A stretch of 64,000 bases of DNA from Paramacrobiotus metropolitanus (Eukaryota; Tardigrada; Eutardigrada; Parachela; Macrobiotidae): NCBI RefSeq assembly GCF_019649055.1, contig NW_026570293.1, positions 496,001 to 560,000 on the forward strand. Direction: 5' to 3'. A model generated the notes under the pieces. That model ran no database searches. It was not told where the DNA came from and worked only from the letters and a program-made list of their open reading frames with translations. Position numbers and translations under genes: made by a program. Shown here one piece after another: positions 1-11,304 of the stretch (its first letter is position 1; every line of letters starts with the position of its first letter).

Positions 1-1859
1 CCTAGCAAACGTTATAGCAAACGTTAGATCCTTTTCGTCAAATAGTCTCCTCAAAGCATTAACCACTTCAGCGGCACTCTGATACTTGATCTTGTTGGTC
101 CCCCTGGCTGTGTAGTTAACCCAGTCTGACACAGTCACGAAGATACGTAGTTCGTTCTCCGCATCACCCGGCATAACCCTAATATCGGTTAGCTGCGTCG
201 GCGATGTCGCCGTCAGATTGGACAATGCGTTGCGAATTGCTGTCTCAAAAACCGGCATCCGCATTTCAACTTCCCCGTAATTTTGCACCTTCAAACCAAA
301 GCTGATCGTCTGCTCTTTGCCGTTCTGCAGACAGTCCACAACGTCAAAAGTCTTCCAGTAGAAAGGTGCGGCGTTGAAATCGCTGACAGTACTCTGGAGG
401 GCCTCCAGATTCGTTCCGTTCGGGAGTGCCCGATAGCTAACGACTCCCACGAGAATACGATCGCCGGAAGACGCACGGTCTTCCTAAAAAAATGTAGGCT
501 TACAATTATCGGCAGTTACACGAATTCCAGCTCAAAGTGTCAGCAACTACTTGAATTATGTACTACGCAGTAAGCATAAAGTACTGAACTGCCTAATCCT
601 GAAGACTTGTGGCGTACAAAAGCTGCAAGTACTGTACATAGTGTAAATCGAACTTGCTCTATACACCTCTTACATACGTTACATTCTTTGCCGCTATCAA
701 ATGTGCTCCCTGCTATACGAATACAGGTAAATGCAGTATTTATCGTATCGAAACGTTGTTCAGGCTAAAAGAATCGGATAAAAAACGGGAAGCTACCGCA
801 AAACGGGTACAACGAGGGAAATGCCGAGCTATGGGCACTGCTTCAAGAAGGCACTTCAATACTACGAAAATGAATTGCCGGTCGATCCGCGATTTGAATT
901 TTTTGTAATAAAATCGACAAACTCAAACAGGGTGCGCGTGCAACAGAAATACATCAAACGCGCATAAACATTTGCAATATTGCGTAATGTGTTCCGATTG
1001 GGACAATTGTCATCTAGCGTCGTTCACCAACAGGTATGCACTAAACGAAGCGAATGTGACTCACATGTAGCCAATACGTCTCCACTGTGGTGGTAATGTT
1101 CATCTTCATGTCATTGTTGCTCCGCTGGGACACCCACACATCTGTCGGCATCCCGTTGAAGTCCCGCTGTCCGGCATACACCGCAGTGGACTGATTCCAT
1201 TCAAAAAGTGCGCGAGCGTTCTTCAGGTAGACAACTGTCGAGCGGTCGGAGTCAATGGGATCCAGGTTAGGATTGTCGATAGCTGAGACGCTACAACCAG
1301 CACCGCTAAGAAGCCACGTGCCCACGGGCATCGTGAACGACAGGCCGCTGTTGTAGTCGAGTAGTGTACGAGAGAAGGTGCGGTTCTGAATGGAGGACGA
1401 CGGGAAGTATGCACCACCCAATGAGTCCGTGATGCACGAGACCAAGGAGTGCGGGAGATCAAAGTTCATCTATAATTCAACAAATGCACGTGCAGGCAAA
1501 TTCGATTACTGCACCTGAATCCTCTATAAACCCGAAAATAAAGGATTTCAAGTTAATGGTTAACGTTCTTGGCAGTGGCAATCAAAGTACGGTGAGAATT
1601 ATGACGATTTTGCGCCGCAAATAACGAACAAGGAAGTAACCCGACCAACAGGACTTACTTTAAGGCGGTACACGGTCTTGTTCGTTTCGGCTAACGTTGT
1701 CATCGTGAGACTGAACTGGTCTGGAAGTATGGGAGCATTCTGTTTCTCCCGCATTCCACTAGTGCTATTGGGTGCCACAATAGTACAGGAAATAAATTTG
1801 AAACTAACGGACGTCCACAAACATAAAATCGTTACAGAGCGAGACATCATTTTTGGCAT
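1..1859 (-). CDS. LolA-like-domain secreted/membrane glycoprotein, 5' part (gene continues past left edge)
   Basis: Three exons are seen on the minus strand: 1859-1659, 1469-1065 and 483-1. Each join is phase 0. Donors are GTAAGT at 1658-1653 and GTGAGT at 1064-1059; acceptors are ATAG before 1469 and TTTTTTAG before 483. The start MPKMMSR is followed by a hydrophobic stretch that fits a signal peptide. Exon 2 has a tyrosine-glycine stretch leading to GMPTDVWVS and then ETYWLH, which resembles the RGxPCDVW / ExYW pattern of invertebrate LolA-like domains, although the usual Cys is Thr here. Exon 3 holds a separate alpha/beta-looking domain (FDVVDCLQNG onward) like the SEA-like segment that follows LolA-like domains in those proteins. 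Several N-x-S/T sites suggest glycosylation. The family assignment is from memory of the motif and is moderate; that the exons form one gene is strong. Confidence 0.6.
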
Positions 1860-3449
1860 CTGTTTGGTAGAAAAACTGCTGCTGCTCTATAGCATAGAAG
1901 CACTCCCAAACACAATAAGAATTACATAATCTACGATGTTCAAGTCAATTTCGAATTCCGTTCGCCTTCTTGAAACAATATGAAAGGCGTGCATGCAAGG
2001 CGCAACCTGCCCTAAAGAAATCTTTGAACCGGTTCTCCAGCCGAAGCACCAAATCCATACACAGAAAACGCCGCAGCTGCAGCAGTGTACGTCTTCTTAT
2101 GTAATATGGGCACTTTCATGACTGTGGCCATATGATGATTGTGATCGTGTTCACGAAGTGTTGTGATCACGCCTTTAATACATCCAGTCATTATGTACCG
2201 TCCAAAACAATACAGTCTGTCTCCCATTTACCAAAACCCGATGTACGTAACATCATAAGCATACATATGTACACTGGTATATATTAAACTTTTTCTGTCA
2301 GCAAATATGGGATTATATATAGTGCAATGCTAAACGCGGCTTGCATAATGGCCACGATTCAGGACAAACGAAGGAGAAAAGTAGCTTTATTTTGTTGAAA
2401 CACTTTTCTACGAGTATGTGAACTACAGCGCTTAATCAAGGATATTTTCTTGCAGTTCCACTGGATATCACAGATATCAGTGCCGTTTTACCCTTGTACA
2501 CGTTTAATGGCTGTAATTATCTTAAATCTTGGGTGACCATGCTGGTTTGTCCCGGTGACATTCGAACTTTCCGGATCCTGGAAGAGATGAGAGTGAAAGA
2601 CGGGTTAATGAGACCGGCAGTTGGACTGCAACCGCCAACGGTTATAAAGGCGCGCGATAAAATTTATCGACTATCGGTTTATACTTTATATACTCGTACT
2701 TACACAGTGCAACGCGATTTGCATATGGGCACTAACGAAGCAGTGAAGTATTAGTATGAGTATGCGGCCTAATGCCGATTTATCAAGTTTTTTGGTTGTG
2801 GTTTGATCGGATCTCATTGCAGATTTTGTTACGTACAAATTTACTTAATTGTAGTCATTCGAAAAGAAAACGAGACGGTCGTTCTCGGTACTTTGTCAAG
2901 CAAATGCAATTGCTGGATTGTAACGTTGGTTGGTATATCTTTTTTTAATTTTTTTGTGTAGATCGCACTGTGCGGCTGTGCCAGATATGGAAAATGTTTT
3001 GGAAATTTTTTTTTCGTCTTTTGATACTTGCTGATTATTAAACGAGCATTCGAACTCAAGTAAACTGCTGTGATATGCGTAGATAGGTACAGTACTTTTT
3101 TCTTGCGTTACCGATTATGCGTATGATGAGCCTATCTATGCATCTGGTATACGTGCTACCGATCTTAATTTTGCGCAACGACAGGCTACAAAATCACAAC
3201 AAATACACATGAAAAGTGCGGTAAATAACGGTCGATCGACCTGTATTCACATTGAGTTAGAAATGGAAATCCGCAACATACGGGCACTTTAACGTTATAA
3301 TCACATATTCGGCTATTTTTAACCAAAGCACAGAAAATCTCCCGCTGGGACGCCGGCACATTAAGCAGGTTGCGGTATCAACGAAGGGGTACGATTGACG
3401 ATAGAATTAACGACGGAGTACAATTAACGAACGTTTAAACGGCAGTACC

Positions 3450-3497
3450 CGTCGTTATTAACGAAACGAAGGGGGTATCGTTTCGTTAATAACGACG
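3450..3497. repeat. Perfect inverted repeat (20-bp arms, 8-bp loop)
   Basis: Arms at 3450-3469 and 3478-3497 are exact reverse complements around AGGGGGTA. The surrounding 3380-3450 sequence has several scattered AATTAACGA-like words, so this could be the remains of a small foldback element. Confidence 0.8.
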
Positions 3498-4574
3498 TTA
3501 AAATTCAGTAATGAACGACTGGGCCCACATAGACCATTGAGCACGAATACTGCGTAGGCGAGACAGTGTATCCAGTGAATTTCTGCCTGGGCATTCAATC
3601 CTGAGTTGCCCACTCGACTCGAATTTTCGAAAATCACAACAGTGCATAGTGCATAGTGCAACGTGCCTAGTGTTTGCGTGAAAACGTTCATACACGTGTT
3701 AATCTATGTTTTTCTACCACAAAAAAATCTTTTTTCTGTTACTTTTACGGTGCAACATGAAATCGTTTCGGTATCGATACAAAAAATTGAAAAATGACTG
3801 TCAAAACACAACAGTTCGCCACGCTAATGTCTATCGCTGTTAATTGTTTAGTGCATAACGCAACCTCTTATGCGAATCACCGGAGCCTTAAATTAAGAAC
3901 GCCAAAATTGTCGTTAACTTTGCCGTTAATCGTCCGGCCGTGCAAAACGCAACCTACTTATTGAGATCGATCGGTTTTTCTGCTCGCAAATCAGTAACAG
4001 ACAGAAAGCTAATGGAGAAACTGACCTTGTTGGCTAGTTTCAAGGGCGTCGTAATCATCGGGCATGGGATAAAAAGTGCTTGAACGTTGACCCACTGTCA
4101 TCTGTAGAAGTATACCGACTCGAGCTGTACGTCTTCAATGCTATCATACTGCCTGCATGTCAGTGAATCTGTTGAAAATGAACCCATTGGAAAATCAAGA
4201 ATTGTAAGAAGCCATAATGGGTGTACTCCATCTATGTCTAGATATTAATTTTGGAAACAATTATCAAGAACAATCGTCATGACTCTTGAGACCCATACCC
4301 GGGTAACCTGTAAGCTAACTTTACGGTACCGAAGGCAAACTTTGTAAGAAAACAGCAAAATGATAATTATCCGAATTAGAGTTTGCCCATTGATCGTTAT
4401 GGTTGTACCGCTACATCAAGTGTGCTGTACAGTATGCACAGTGAAGCGTATACAGGCAGTTTACATACAGCAGAAAAACCAACGCGGTCACAATAATGAG
4501 TATGTATATAAAAACACATTCGTGGCATTTCCTCGCGGAAATAGTTACGTAGGGGGTGGTTTTAATGTTTGTAG

Positions 4575-4698
4575 AGTTCTAAAAGTTCTAAAAGTTCTAA
4601 AAGTTCTAAAAGTTTTAAAAGTTTTAAAAGTTTTAAAAGTTTTAAAAGTTCTAAAAGTTCTAAAAGTTCTAAAAGTTCTGAAAGTTCTAAAAGTTCGA
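4575..4698. repeat. 9-bp minisatellite (GTTCTAAAA)n
   Basis: About 14 tandem copies of GTTCTAAAA or GTTTTAAAA. Because the unit is a multiple of three, both strands stay open through it (VLK repeats on plus, LLE/LLK on minus), which explains the long open frame at 4360-5046. I do not call that frame a gene. Confidence 0.9.
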
Positions 4699-6346
4699 AA
4701 TCGACCCATACAATCGGCAAACTTTTATTGTCATCAAATTCATGGCGGTCGGATTCGCTACTACGGAAACGGGTTGAAGTGGACAGACTCCTTGCCATGG
4801 TATTACGGGCAACATTTTTACGGTACCGTAGGTTTATTTTGTATACCCGTATTGTCATGCGTGACCAAAACCGTTCTTGTAGCTACAACCATAAAGCAGA
4901 TCATTAGAAGCAAAAGCGGTCACGGTTGCAATTGGTTGTCAGGAATGATACTTGTATCGGTAGTCCGAAATATAAGGTCGTCGTACAAGCCAATTCCGAT
5001 CTCCTCTTCATATGGTATCCGTCAGACGCTGACGTTAATCAAATAAGCTTCATAGGTATACTGGCGGACTACAAAATCAATAATTTGTTAAGACTTAACA
5101 GGCAGCAGCATTAAGATATCAACGGAACAGAAAATTCTAACAACTATTACACTTTACACTGTTAACGAATCCAACACCGTTAAAATCAGATACACTGCGA
5201 CGCGCACCAGTGTTGCAATATGCCGTTTACGTCGCTCGTACGACTCTGCGTAATCAGAGTCAGCGACAACTACAGCTGATGCGCCATCTGTAAGCCGAAT
5301 GAGCACCAAAAACGCCTAAAATGAAAATCTTCCTGTTTAAAATTTGGGAAAAATGGGATAAAGCAGCACAAAGAGTTTGGGGAATTTTAAATCATTTTGT
5401 TTTTATGAAATTTTAAAATTAGTATGGCAGGGCATAAAAAAATTGAGATCTCGTCTATTCTACTATGTAATTATACGCACGCGCGAATTCGTACCAATTT
5501 TCCTCGACCGTTAGATTGCGTTATTGCGGCCATAATAATTTTAAAGGTATGTGCTCAACTAGTTTTGCACATCTTATTAGTCTGTACTCCATAGTCATGC
5601 ACTACAGCACTCTTTGAGTTTATTTTTATTTTTAGAATAAAAAACTATCTCTGGACGCTAAAATTCAGAATAGTTCGTTCGTACTTCCGAGTTCCGAGCG
5701 TGTGTTACTGTAAGTACTCGTATTTTAATTTTCGACACCCTGTGTGACGGCATCGAGAGATAACGACTTTTGAAGAAGGCGCACGTACGTTCTACTTGGG
5801 CGTATGGTAATAGGCAGAATTACTGGCAGAAGGCGCTGGCTGGTGTGGAAGCACGGTATCTTGGTTTTGTAATTCCTACCTCCGTCTTCCCGTTTGTCAT
5901 CTGGGAGGAGGTTCAAATTTGTTCGACTGGATCCAGACACTGGGATTTAAGAGCAAAAGTAAGTGCGTCAATCTGCAGGAATTCAAGTTTACGCAGCCAA
6001 AAACTGACAGCCCTGAGGCTTGTTTTCGTCATAAATGCGAAAAGACAACAACTTTTGGCTGCAGTTTACACCCAATAAAGAGTTTTCCTTATCGTAAGAC
6101 GAGTTTCTTTACGGATATAGAAAAATTAGGTGGTCAATAGCATTAATGATTAGTATCTTCTTACTCTGCGTTAAAATTTATAAGGCTAAAATAGTAAAAT
6201 TACTTCAACAGTTTAATCTGAATATTTAGTCTGAAACAGTTGCTGTGGGGGCTGAATTCGTGGCAGTGTATTTCGCCAGTATCTGGTCCATGCCTAACCA
6301 ATCTTACTTCTCAATATTTTAGGATTTTAGTCAGTAAGCTATCAAG

Positions 6347-6562
6347 ATGTATCCACCAGCTGTTCGTGGTCGTGCGGTTCTAAACCTGGCTGGGCGCTTC
6401 GGAGCCATGACGGTCCGGAAGCGCGCCATCTCGGCTGCGGACGGTTCACGACGATGCTTCAGCACTGATTTAAAAGCAGACAACTTTCTCTCGGGATCCA
6501 GCTCGGTTTATGTGGAGGACATGTACCAACAATGGAAGAAGAACCCACACAGTGTTCATCCG
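6347..6562 (+). CDS. OGDH: 2-oxoglutarate dehydrogenase E1 first coding exon (isolated)
   Basis: The exon encodes 72 codons in phase 0 and ends at a GTCAGT donor (6563). Residues 1-40 are Arg/Ala/Ser-rich without acids, as expected of a mitochondrial presequence. They are followed by DNFLSGSSSVYVEDMYQQWK and then KNPHSVHP, matching the conserved start of mature OGDH E1 (FLxGTSSxYVEEMYxxWxxxPxSVHxSW). OGDH is the thiamine-dependent decarboxylase of the 2-oxoglutarate dehydrogenase complex in the TCA cycle. An upstream acceptor at about 6322 implies a 5' UTR intron. I found no following OGDH exon (SWD...) anywhere in the remaining window, so this is either a gene with an enormous first intron or an orphan duplicated leader exon. 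Confidence 0.75.
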
Positions 6563-7445
6563 GTCAGTCGTGAATTCAGAATTAAATCATAAATTTTCTG
6601 AAAATATTTCAAAAGGGATCACAAACGTATTGTAACAAAAATCTCCCGTGCATGGTTTTTACAACAGCTGTTGATTGTGGAATTACCCGAGTTAATGATT
6701 TGGTAATTTATTGTGACTTGTTTAAAGAATTATGCAAGATCTAGAAGAAAGGGATTTCGGCTTTACGTAATTTGCAAAAATGCACTGTCGAATAAATAAG
6801 AGTGGAGTGTGGAGATACTGGATAGGCAACATGTCGCTAACTTACGCAATCATTGTCGGAAATGGACAGTGTTCATCTGGGTAAGGGTTGAAGTGAGCGC
6901 AGGTGCATTCATCCCAACACTGCAAAATACAAACAGCATGTTACAGCGGCCGAACTGATATGGTGGAAAACGGGGGAAAAGTAAGTATACAGATTAGGCA
7001 TTCACGGAATGGTCCGATGGAGGTCTGCAAGGTGGTTGGTCCACAGAAATAAAGGTCACGGATGTATTCGTTGAGGAGAATGAAATCAATCACTGCATAA
7101 AAATGTGAATCCCGTTATTCGGTATTATATGTTTAGTGCATATTGTATGTAGGAAATGTGGAAAGGCAGATACTGTTTGGATGAAGGGAAAGGTAGGTGA
7201 ATGATTGGTGGTAGATTGTACGGCGACGAATTTTTGTAGTAGTTTGTAAATCTTAGCAACCAGCAGGGACAATGAAATGCGTAGTATGTAAAGTTAGTGT
7301 AAAGAGGTTATTGAAATGCAATCGAGTGAGTAAGTGCACAATTATTAATTACGTGCTAGTGGTTTTGAGTTTTAAATAAGTACTTTAAAGTATTGTGATA
7401 TTAGCGTTGATGTACTTCAGTATTGTATAGCCTTTATCTTTGAAA
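6563..7445. other. Non-coding stretch downstream of the OGDH-like exon
   Basis: No coding exon is supported. The sequence is AT-rich with scattered short frames only. It would be intron 1 of the OGDH gene if that gene continues. Confidence 0.4.
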
Positions 7446-7974
7446 ATGGTGTATTCTCGAGCAATGGACAGTCAGGCTGCGGACTGGCGTTTTAAAACCG
7501 CGATGAAGGCATTGGAAAATGTGAGTTTTAATATGAGTTTTTGATATTAGACTATGTGGAAAAAATTATTAAAGCGTCAATGGAAATTTTAAGAGAAATG
7601 CTGAGCCGCAGCAATTATTATTTGAAGTAATGGGGTATTATCGGGTTATTTGCAGAAACGTATTCCGGATTTATTCACTCCACGTACTTGCGATATGTTG
7701 AAGAAGCGATTTGCGGAAGAGCGGGTTCCGTATTTAGCGGGTTGTGCGCTGCTATTGACTACGTCTTCTGCCCTACTTCAATCGAAACTTCGAATTCGTG
7801 TTATTCCTACTGAGAAATATTCACGTACTACAACGCTTCAAACGTTTGCAATAGGGCTACCCACAATGGCGAAAACGGGTGCAATGAGGATGTGTTCTCA
7901 GGATATCCTTCGATTCCTGAAATGGCGGACTCCCGGAAATCATATTTATGTCGATGCTCCCACGTCTGGCCCAA
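7446..7974 (+). CDS. Unrecognised gene, two possible exons
   Basis: A start codon at 7446 opens 25 codons (MVYSRAMDSQAADWRFKTAM onward) ending exactly at a GTGAGT donor (7521). A TTTGCAG acceptor then leads to 7656, continuing in phase 0 as KRIPDLFTPRTCDMLKKRFA onward, with a GTGAGT donor after 7974. The splice signals are good and the first 30 residues of exon 2 look protein-like (charged, amphipathic), but the later part of that frame looks less convincing. I recognise no domain. It may be the 5' part of the gene whose exons follow at 8.8 and 9.8 kb, since all are on the same strand. Confidence 0.35.
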
Positions 7975-8819
7975 GTGAGTTTTGGTAGCGGCACTGTATT
8001 GTGGTAGGCTAGGTAGATACCTAATACTCATAACGGTCATCATACTCATAATCGGACTCCGAATTCAGTATATATACTCATATTAGCTGTCATAATGATA
8101 ATCATTCTTTGATCCTACCAATCATCATACCTTTCTTCGTAATCACGTGTGATACCTGCGTCGTAATCACATGGCCGTCAGACCCGCTCCTGGGTCTGAC
8201 AAATCTGAATTTAATTTCCAAAAGGTCGACAGTTTGAAAATTACCCGGAATGCTGAAAGGAATTTGCTGCACTCTCGAGCATCAAATTAGATCGTTACGA
8301 GTTGCGACCATGGTAGAAGCGCACTTTTTGTTAGTAGTTAAACGAATACGCGTAGTGAGTGGTAGTGGTTTTGCTGGATTTAATGTATTGTGTCCACTTC
8401 GATTTCAGCTATTTATAGTTGAAGTATCATTTGCACCCCTTACAAAAATGGACAATGGTAGGTTTTCTTACTCAGTTCTATATTTCCTGGTTTTTTATTA
8501 CTTATTTTTCATTACTCAGTCTTCTTAGATTACTTATGTCATTTGCTAGTGAAGTGGTTGTTTAATAATTTAATTTTTGCTTTAAAATCAAATAAAATAA
8601 TTTTGACGAGTGGACGATAGTGGACGGTTGAGTAGCGGAACATCTATATAACCCATCCTCACATATATATTTAGCATTGGTCAGTGGCTTCCAGCTTTAC
8701 ATATTATTTTGTACATTAGACACATGATAAAAATTTACAAATGAAAGTAATAGTTTAGAAGTTTTAATTTTAGAAGTTATACAATTAACCCTGTTAATTT
8801 AGTTGGTGGCATTACGACG

Positions 8820-9100
8820 GTATTTGTTTTTAGGTCTCAGAGAATTTGTTGCAGCTAGTGGCGGTAATTGTTTGATTGCGAAAGATGAAATCAGTGAATT
8901 GTTGATGAAATACTGCAGAGATGGTGCACAATATTTGGAATTGATAACGAATGGGTTTAACGGTGGTGCATCGAGCGCGTTTTCGTGCAATGGAAAGGGG
9001 TTTTTATTTGAGAGTCTCTGTGTTGCTGTGCAAGGTACCCTACACCAGATTGGGTATTGGCGATGCGTGCAATCCTGCGCGCCGGGCAGTGGTCTTCAGG
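8820..9100 (+). CDS. Possible internal exon of an unrecognised gene
   Basis: After a GTCTCAG or TTTTAG acceptor around 8790-8840 a frame reads EFVAASGGNCLIAKDEISEL onward for about 75 residues, reaching GTACCC or GTATGC donors at about 9034-9102. Amino-acid composition is protein-like and it lies between two other plus-strand exon candidates. There is no recognisable family. Exact borders are uncertain because two frames overlap in the second half. Confidence 0.25.
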
Positions 9101-9782
9101 TATGCGTTTTACGGTTTGGAGGCTATATTACAAAGGCGTTGCACTGTTGAAGCGGCAAGCTTAATGACATAGTCCGCCATATGTAAATAAAAATTTAGGA
9201 CGGTAAAGGGAAATACGAACGAACTAATTGTCGAACTGATTACATGCGATACAATACTATTGTGCACCAACTGACGAAGAGTGTGGGCAAGAACGGTAGT
9301 TACTGTTATAAGTATATTATACATATTAACAATCGTGCTGTTCTTAGGGTATCTAGTTTATAGAAGTAACTTATTGGAGGCGAATGATTTTCATAAAGGC
9401 ATATGTGTATGTATAATAGTACGAGTAACAAGATTTATATATGATACAAGGTGACCGAGAAATTAATATTCATGGGGATGTTTTGTTAAGATCGCATAAC
9501 AGTTTGCATGTTGGGCTTCTGCTAAATAGTGGAAGTGTTTGAGAGCTGATATGTCAAATTATAGGTAAATGGCGGGAACAGCGTCGCGAAATATAATAGA
9601 ACGCACGTGGCGAACATCGGCAGTGTATACTTATGTATTTAAGTGGAGTTATTGGCATATAAGATATCATTTGGCATATAATTTTTATTTTGAGGATATA
9701 CCCTGAAGGTTTTTTTCGTGAGAGTTAGATAAGTTCGATAATTATAGCATGTTGGTTTTTTTATAATTTTGCAAAATTTTAG

Positions 9783-10682
9783 GACCGGTGGTTAATTGTC
9801 CCGATGGACGCAATGGTCCACAGAAGTGAGTTTTATGGCAAGCCGAATTCCGAGAGAAAAAGGTTCGAAAGCGGTTCGCAGAAAGTATTGTTAGAAGGCG
9901 TTATGGACAAACTAAATGAGTTCCGCACGTCGACGGAAGGAGTGGTGTACATATGGTTCAACAATGAAGCACTGGATGAGTTTGTTAAAGCAGAACCGAT
10001 TGAGCAGGTGTTAACGCGTACTAAGTACGAAGACATCTTAGTGAAGATTTGTGGAAACATCCATGGGTTTGAGTGTGGCGTAGATGCTGCAGAACAACAG
10101 CGGCGAATGGATGTTGTGCGAAGGATGCCCAGATCTGTGGTGTTGCTTGCCAAAGAGTTTCTGAACTATATTTTCGAATTCGTTGTGGCATTCTGGTCAG
10201 CAGACGTTGTTGTACCCAGATGTGGACCTTCATCACCTGCCTTGTTAAGTGAAGAACAATTGGTAATGCTGTGCGTAGGAAAGTTTGCGACACTGAGGGT
10301 CATAAATGAATGTAGCGGTTACTCTAATCACGCTTTAACAGCAAATGAGCCCCTGTTCAGGAAGATTTGTGCTGAGTTGACCGAGCGTGGGTTAGGACAG
10401 TTTCTGACTGTTCAAGTGGAAACTAAGCAGAAGTTGACATCGCATAAAGTGTTTTACAAACGTCCTCCACGTGAGTTATGCGAAGAAGATTTGGTCCCGT
10501 TCAATATTTGCCCGAAGGCGTATGGTGCGCAGTACAGCGGAGAGTTTAATGACGGAAGCGCACGGAGGATCCGTATTCTTGCGGTGTACAATCAACTTGC
10601 TGCGTCCAACCCCTACAATAAAACTGCTGGAAAGTCAGTGCTTGTGCCATCAAGTCGCCGTCGTCGTCAAAAACGTCCATGA
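9783..10682 (+). CDS. Conserved-looking hypothetical protein, large exon
   Basis: A TTTTAG acceptor at 9782 opens a frame of 299 codons; the first Met is at 9804 (292 aa). The protein has an acidic/hydrophobic N-terminal half, several hydrophobic helices near residues 110-130, and a strongly basic tail (SSRRRRQKRP) that may be a nuclear localisation signal. I see no known catalytic motif and do not recognise it. The long open frame, balanced composition and correct acceptor make a real exon likely. It may be the last exon of the gene starting near 7446, or a single-exon gene starting at 9804. Confidence 0.5.
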   Translation, partial: DRWLIVPMDAMVHRSEFYGKPNSERKRFESGSQKVLLEGVMDKLNEFRTSTEGVVYIWFNNEALDEFVKAEPIEQVLTRTKYEDILVKICGNIHGFECGVDAAEQQRRMDVVRRMPRSVVLLAKEFLNYIFEFVVAFWSADVVVPRCGPSSPALLSEEQLVMLCVGKFATLRVINECSGYSNHALTANEPLFRKICAELTERGLGQFLTVQVETKQKLTSHKVFYKRPPRELCEEDLVPFNICPKAYGAQYSGEFNDGSARRIRILAVYNQLAASNPYNKTAGKSVLVPSSRRRRQKRP

Positions 10683-11304
10683 TGCAGTGATGGTAGTTGC
10701 TGATGATATGGGAGGTGTTTTCAGTGAATAATTAAAAGTAATGATTCATGGGGATCGGTAATTCCTTTTAAATAAACATTTTTCAGTGTTACTGTTGATG
10801 TTTCGACCGTTAGACCACTGGTGTAAGCAGACGTTGTCCACTGGCGAACTGGTTTTGCCGGCATTTGCAGTTTGCCATGAATAGCTTTAGTTGTACCATG
10901 CTGCGTTTGCATACCGGAATTTGCGTTCCCGTTGCTCGATAGTAGTAAAAGTACGACTGTTGACCAGTGGTGTTTCCGGTAGCTCCGTTCTGTTTCCTGT
11001 AAAGTATGGTTATTTTTGGGTGGATGAAGTAAACGATGGAGTCAGGTGCGGTACAGGCGAACGGATCATTAATTGACTACAGTAGAGAAGTCATTCTGTG
11101 ACGTAAACTGGTAAATTAGTAATTAGTAAATTATTTATCTGCTGAAGCAGTCCACATAATTTACCTTAAGGTTCGTTCCGATTTTTTCAAGGTTTTTTAT
11201 ACTGCGGATTGGGCAGTGCGGAACAGGCGGGGATGCAGGGATGTTCATTGTCTTGAGTTAAAGCCAGTGAATCGTAAGCTGTAGCTGATGCAACGTTAGC
11301 TTTT
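10683..11304. other. Spacer between hypothetical exon and nuclear-receptor exons
   Basis: No clear coding segment. Short frames at 10721-10912 (-) and 10891-11076 (+) overlap each other and lack motifs. I looked specifically for the two Cys4 zinc fingers of a nuclear-receptor DNA-binding domain here and did not find them. Confidence 0.4.

Larger units (their letters stand above)
1860..6346. other. Intergenic AT-rich region, no supported gene
   Basis: Only short, unrelated open frames occur here. It holds a perfect hairpin at 3450-3497 and a 9-bp minisatellite at 4575-4698. A pyrimidine-rich acceptor (ending TTTTAG) just before 6323 implies that the OGDH-like exon is preceded by a 5' UTR exon somewhere in this stretch, but I cannot identify it. 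Confidence 0.5.

Noticed and set aside
4360-5046. 228-aa plus-strand ORF
   Set aside because: It is held open by the 9-bp minisatellite; the rest has no protein-like pattern and the opposite strand is equally open.
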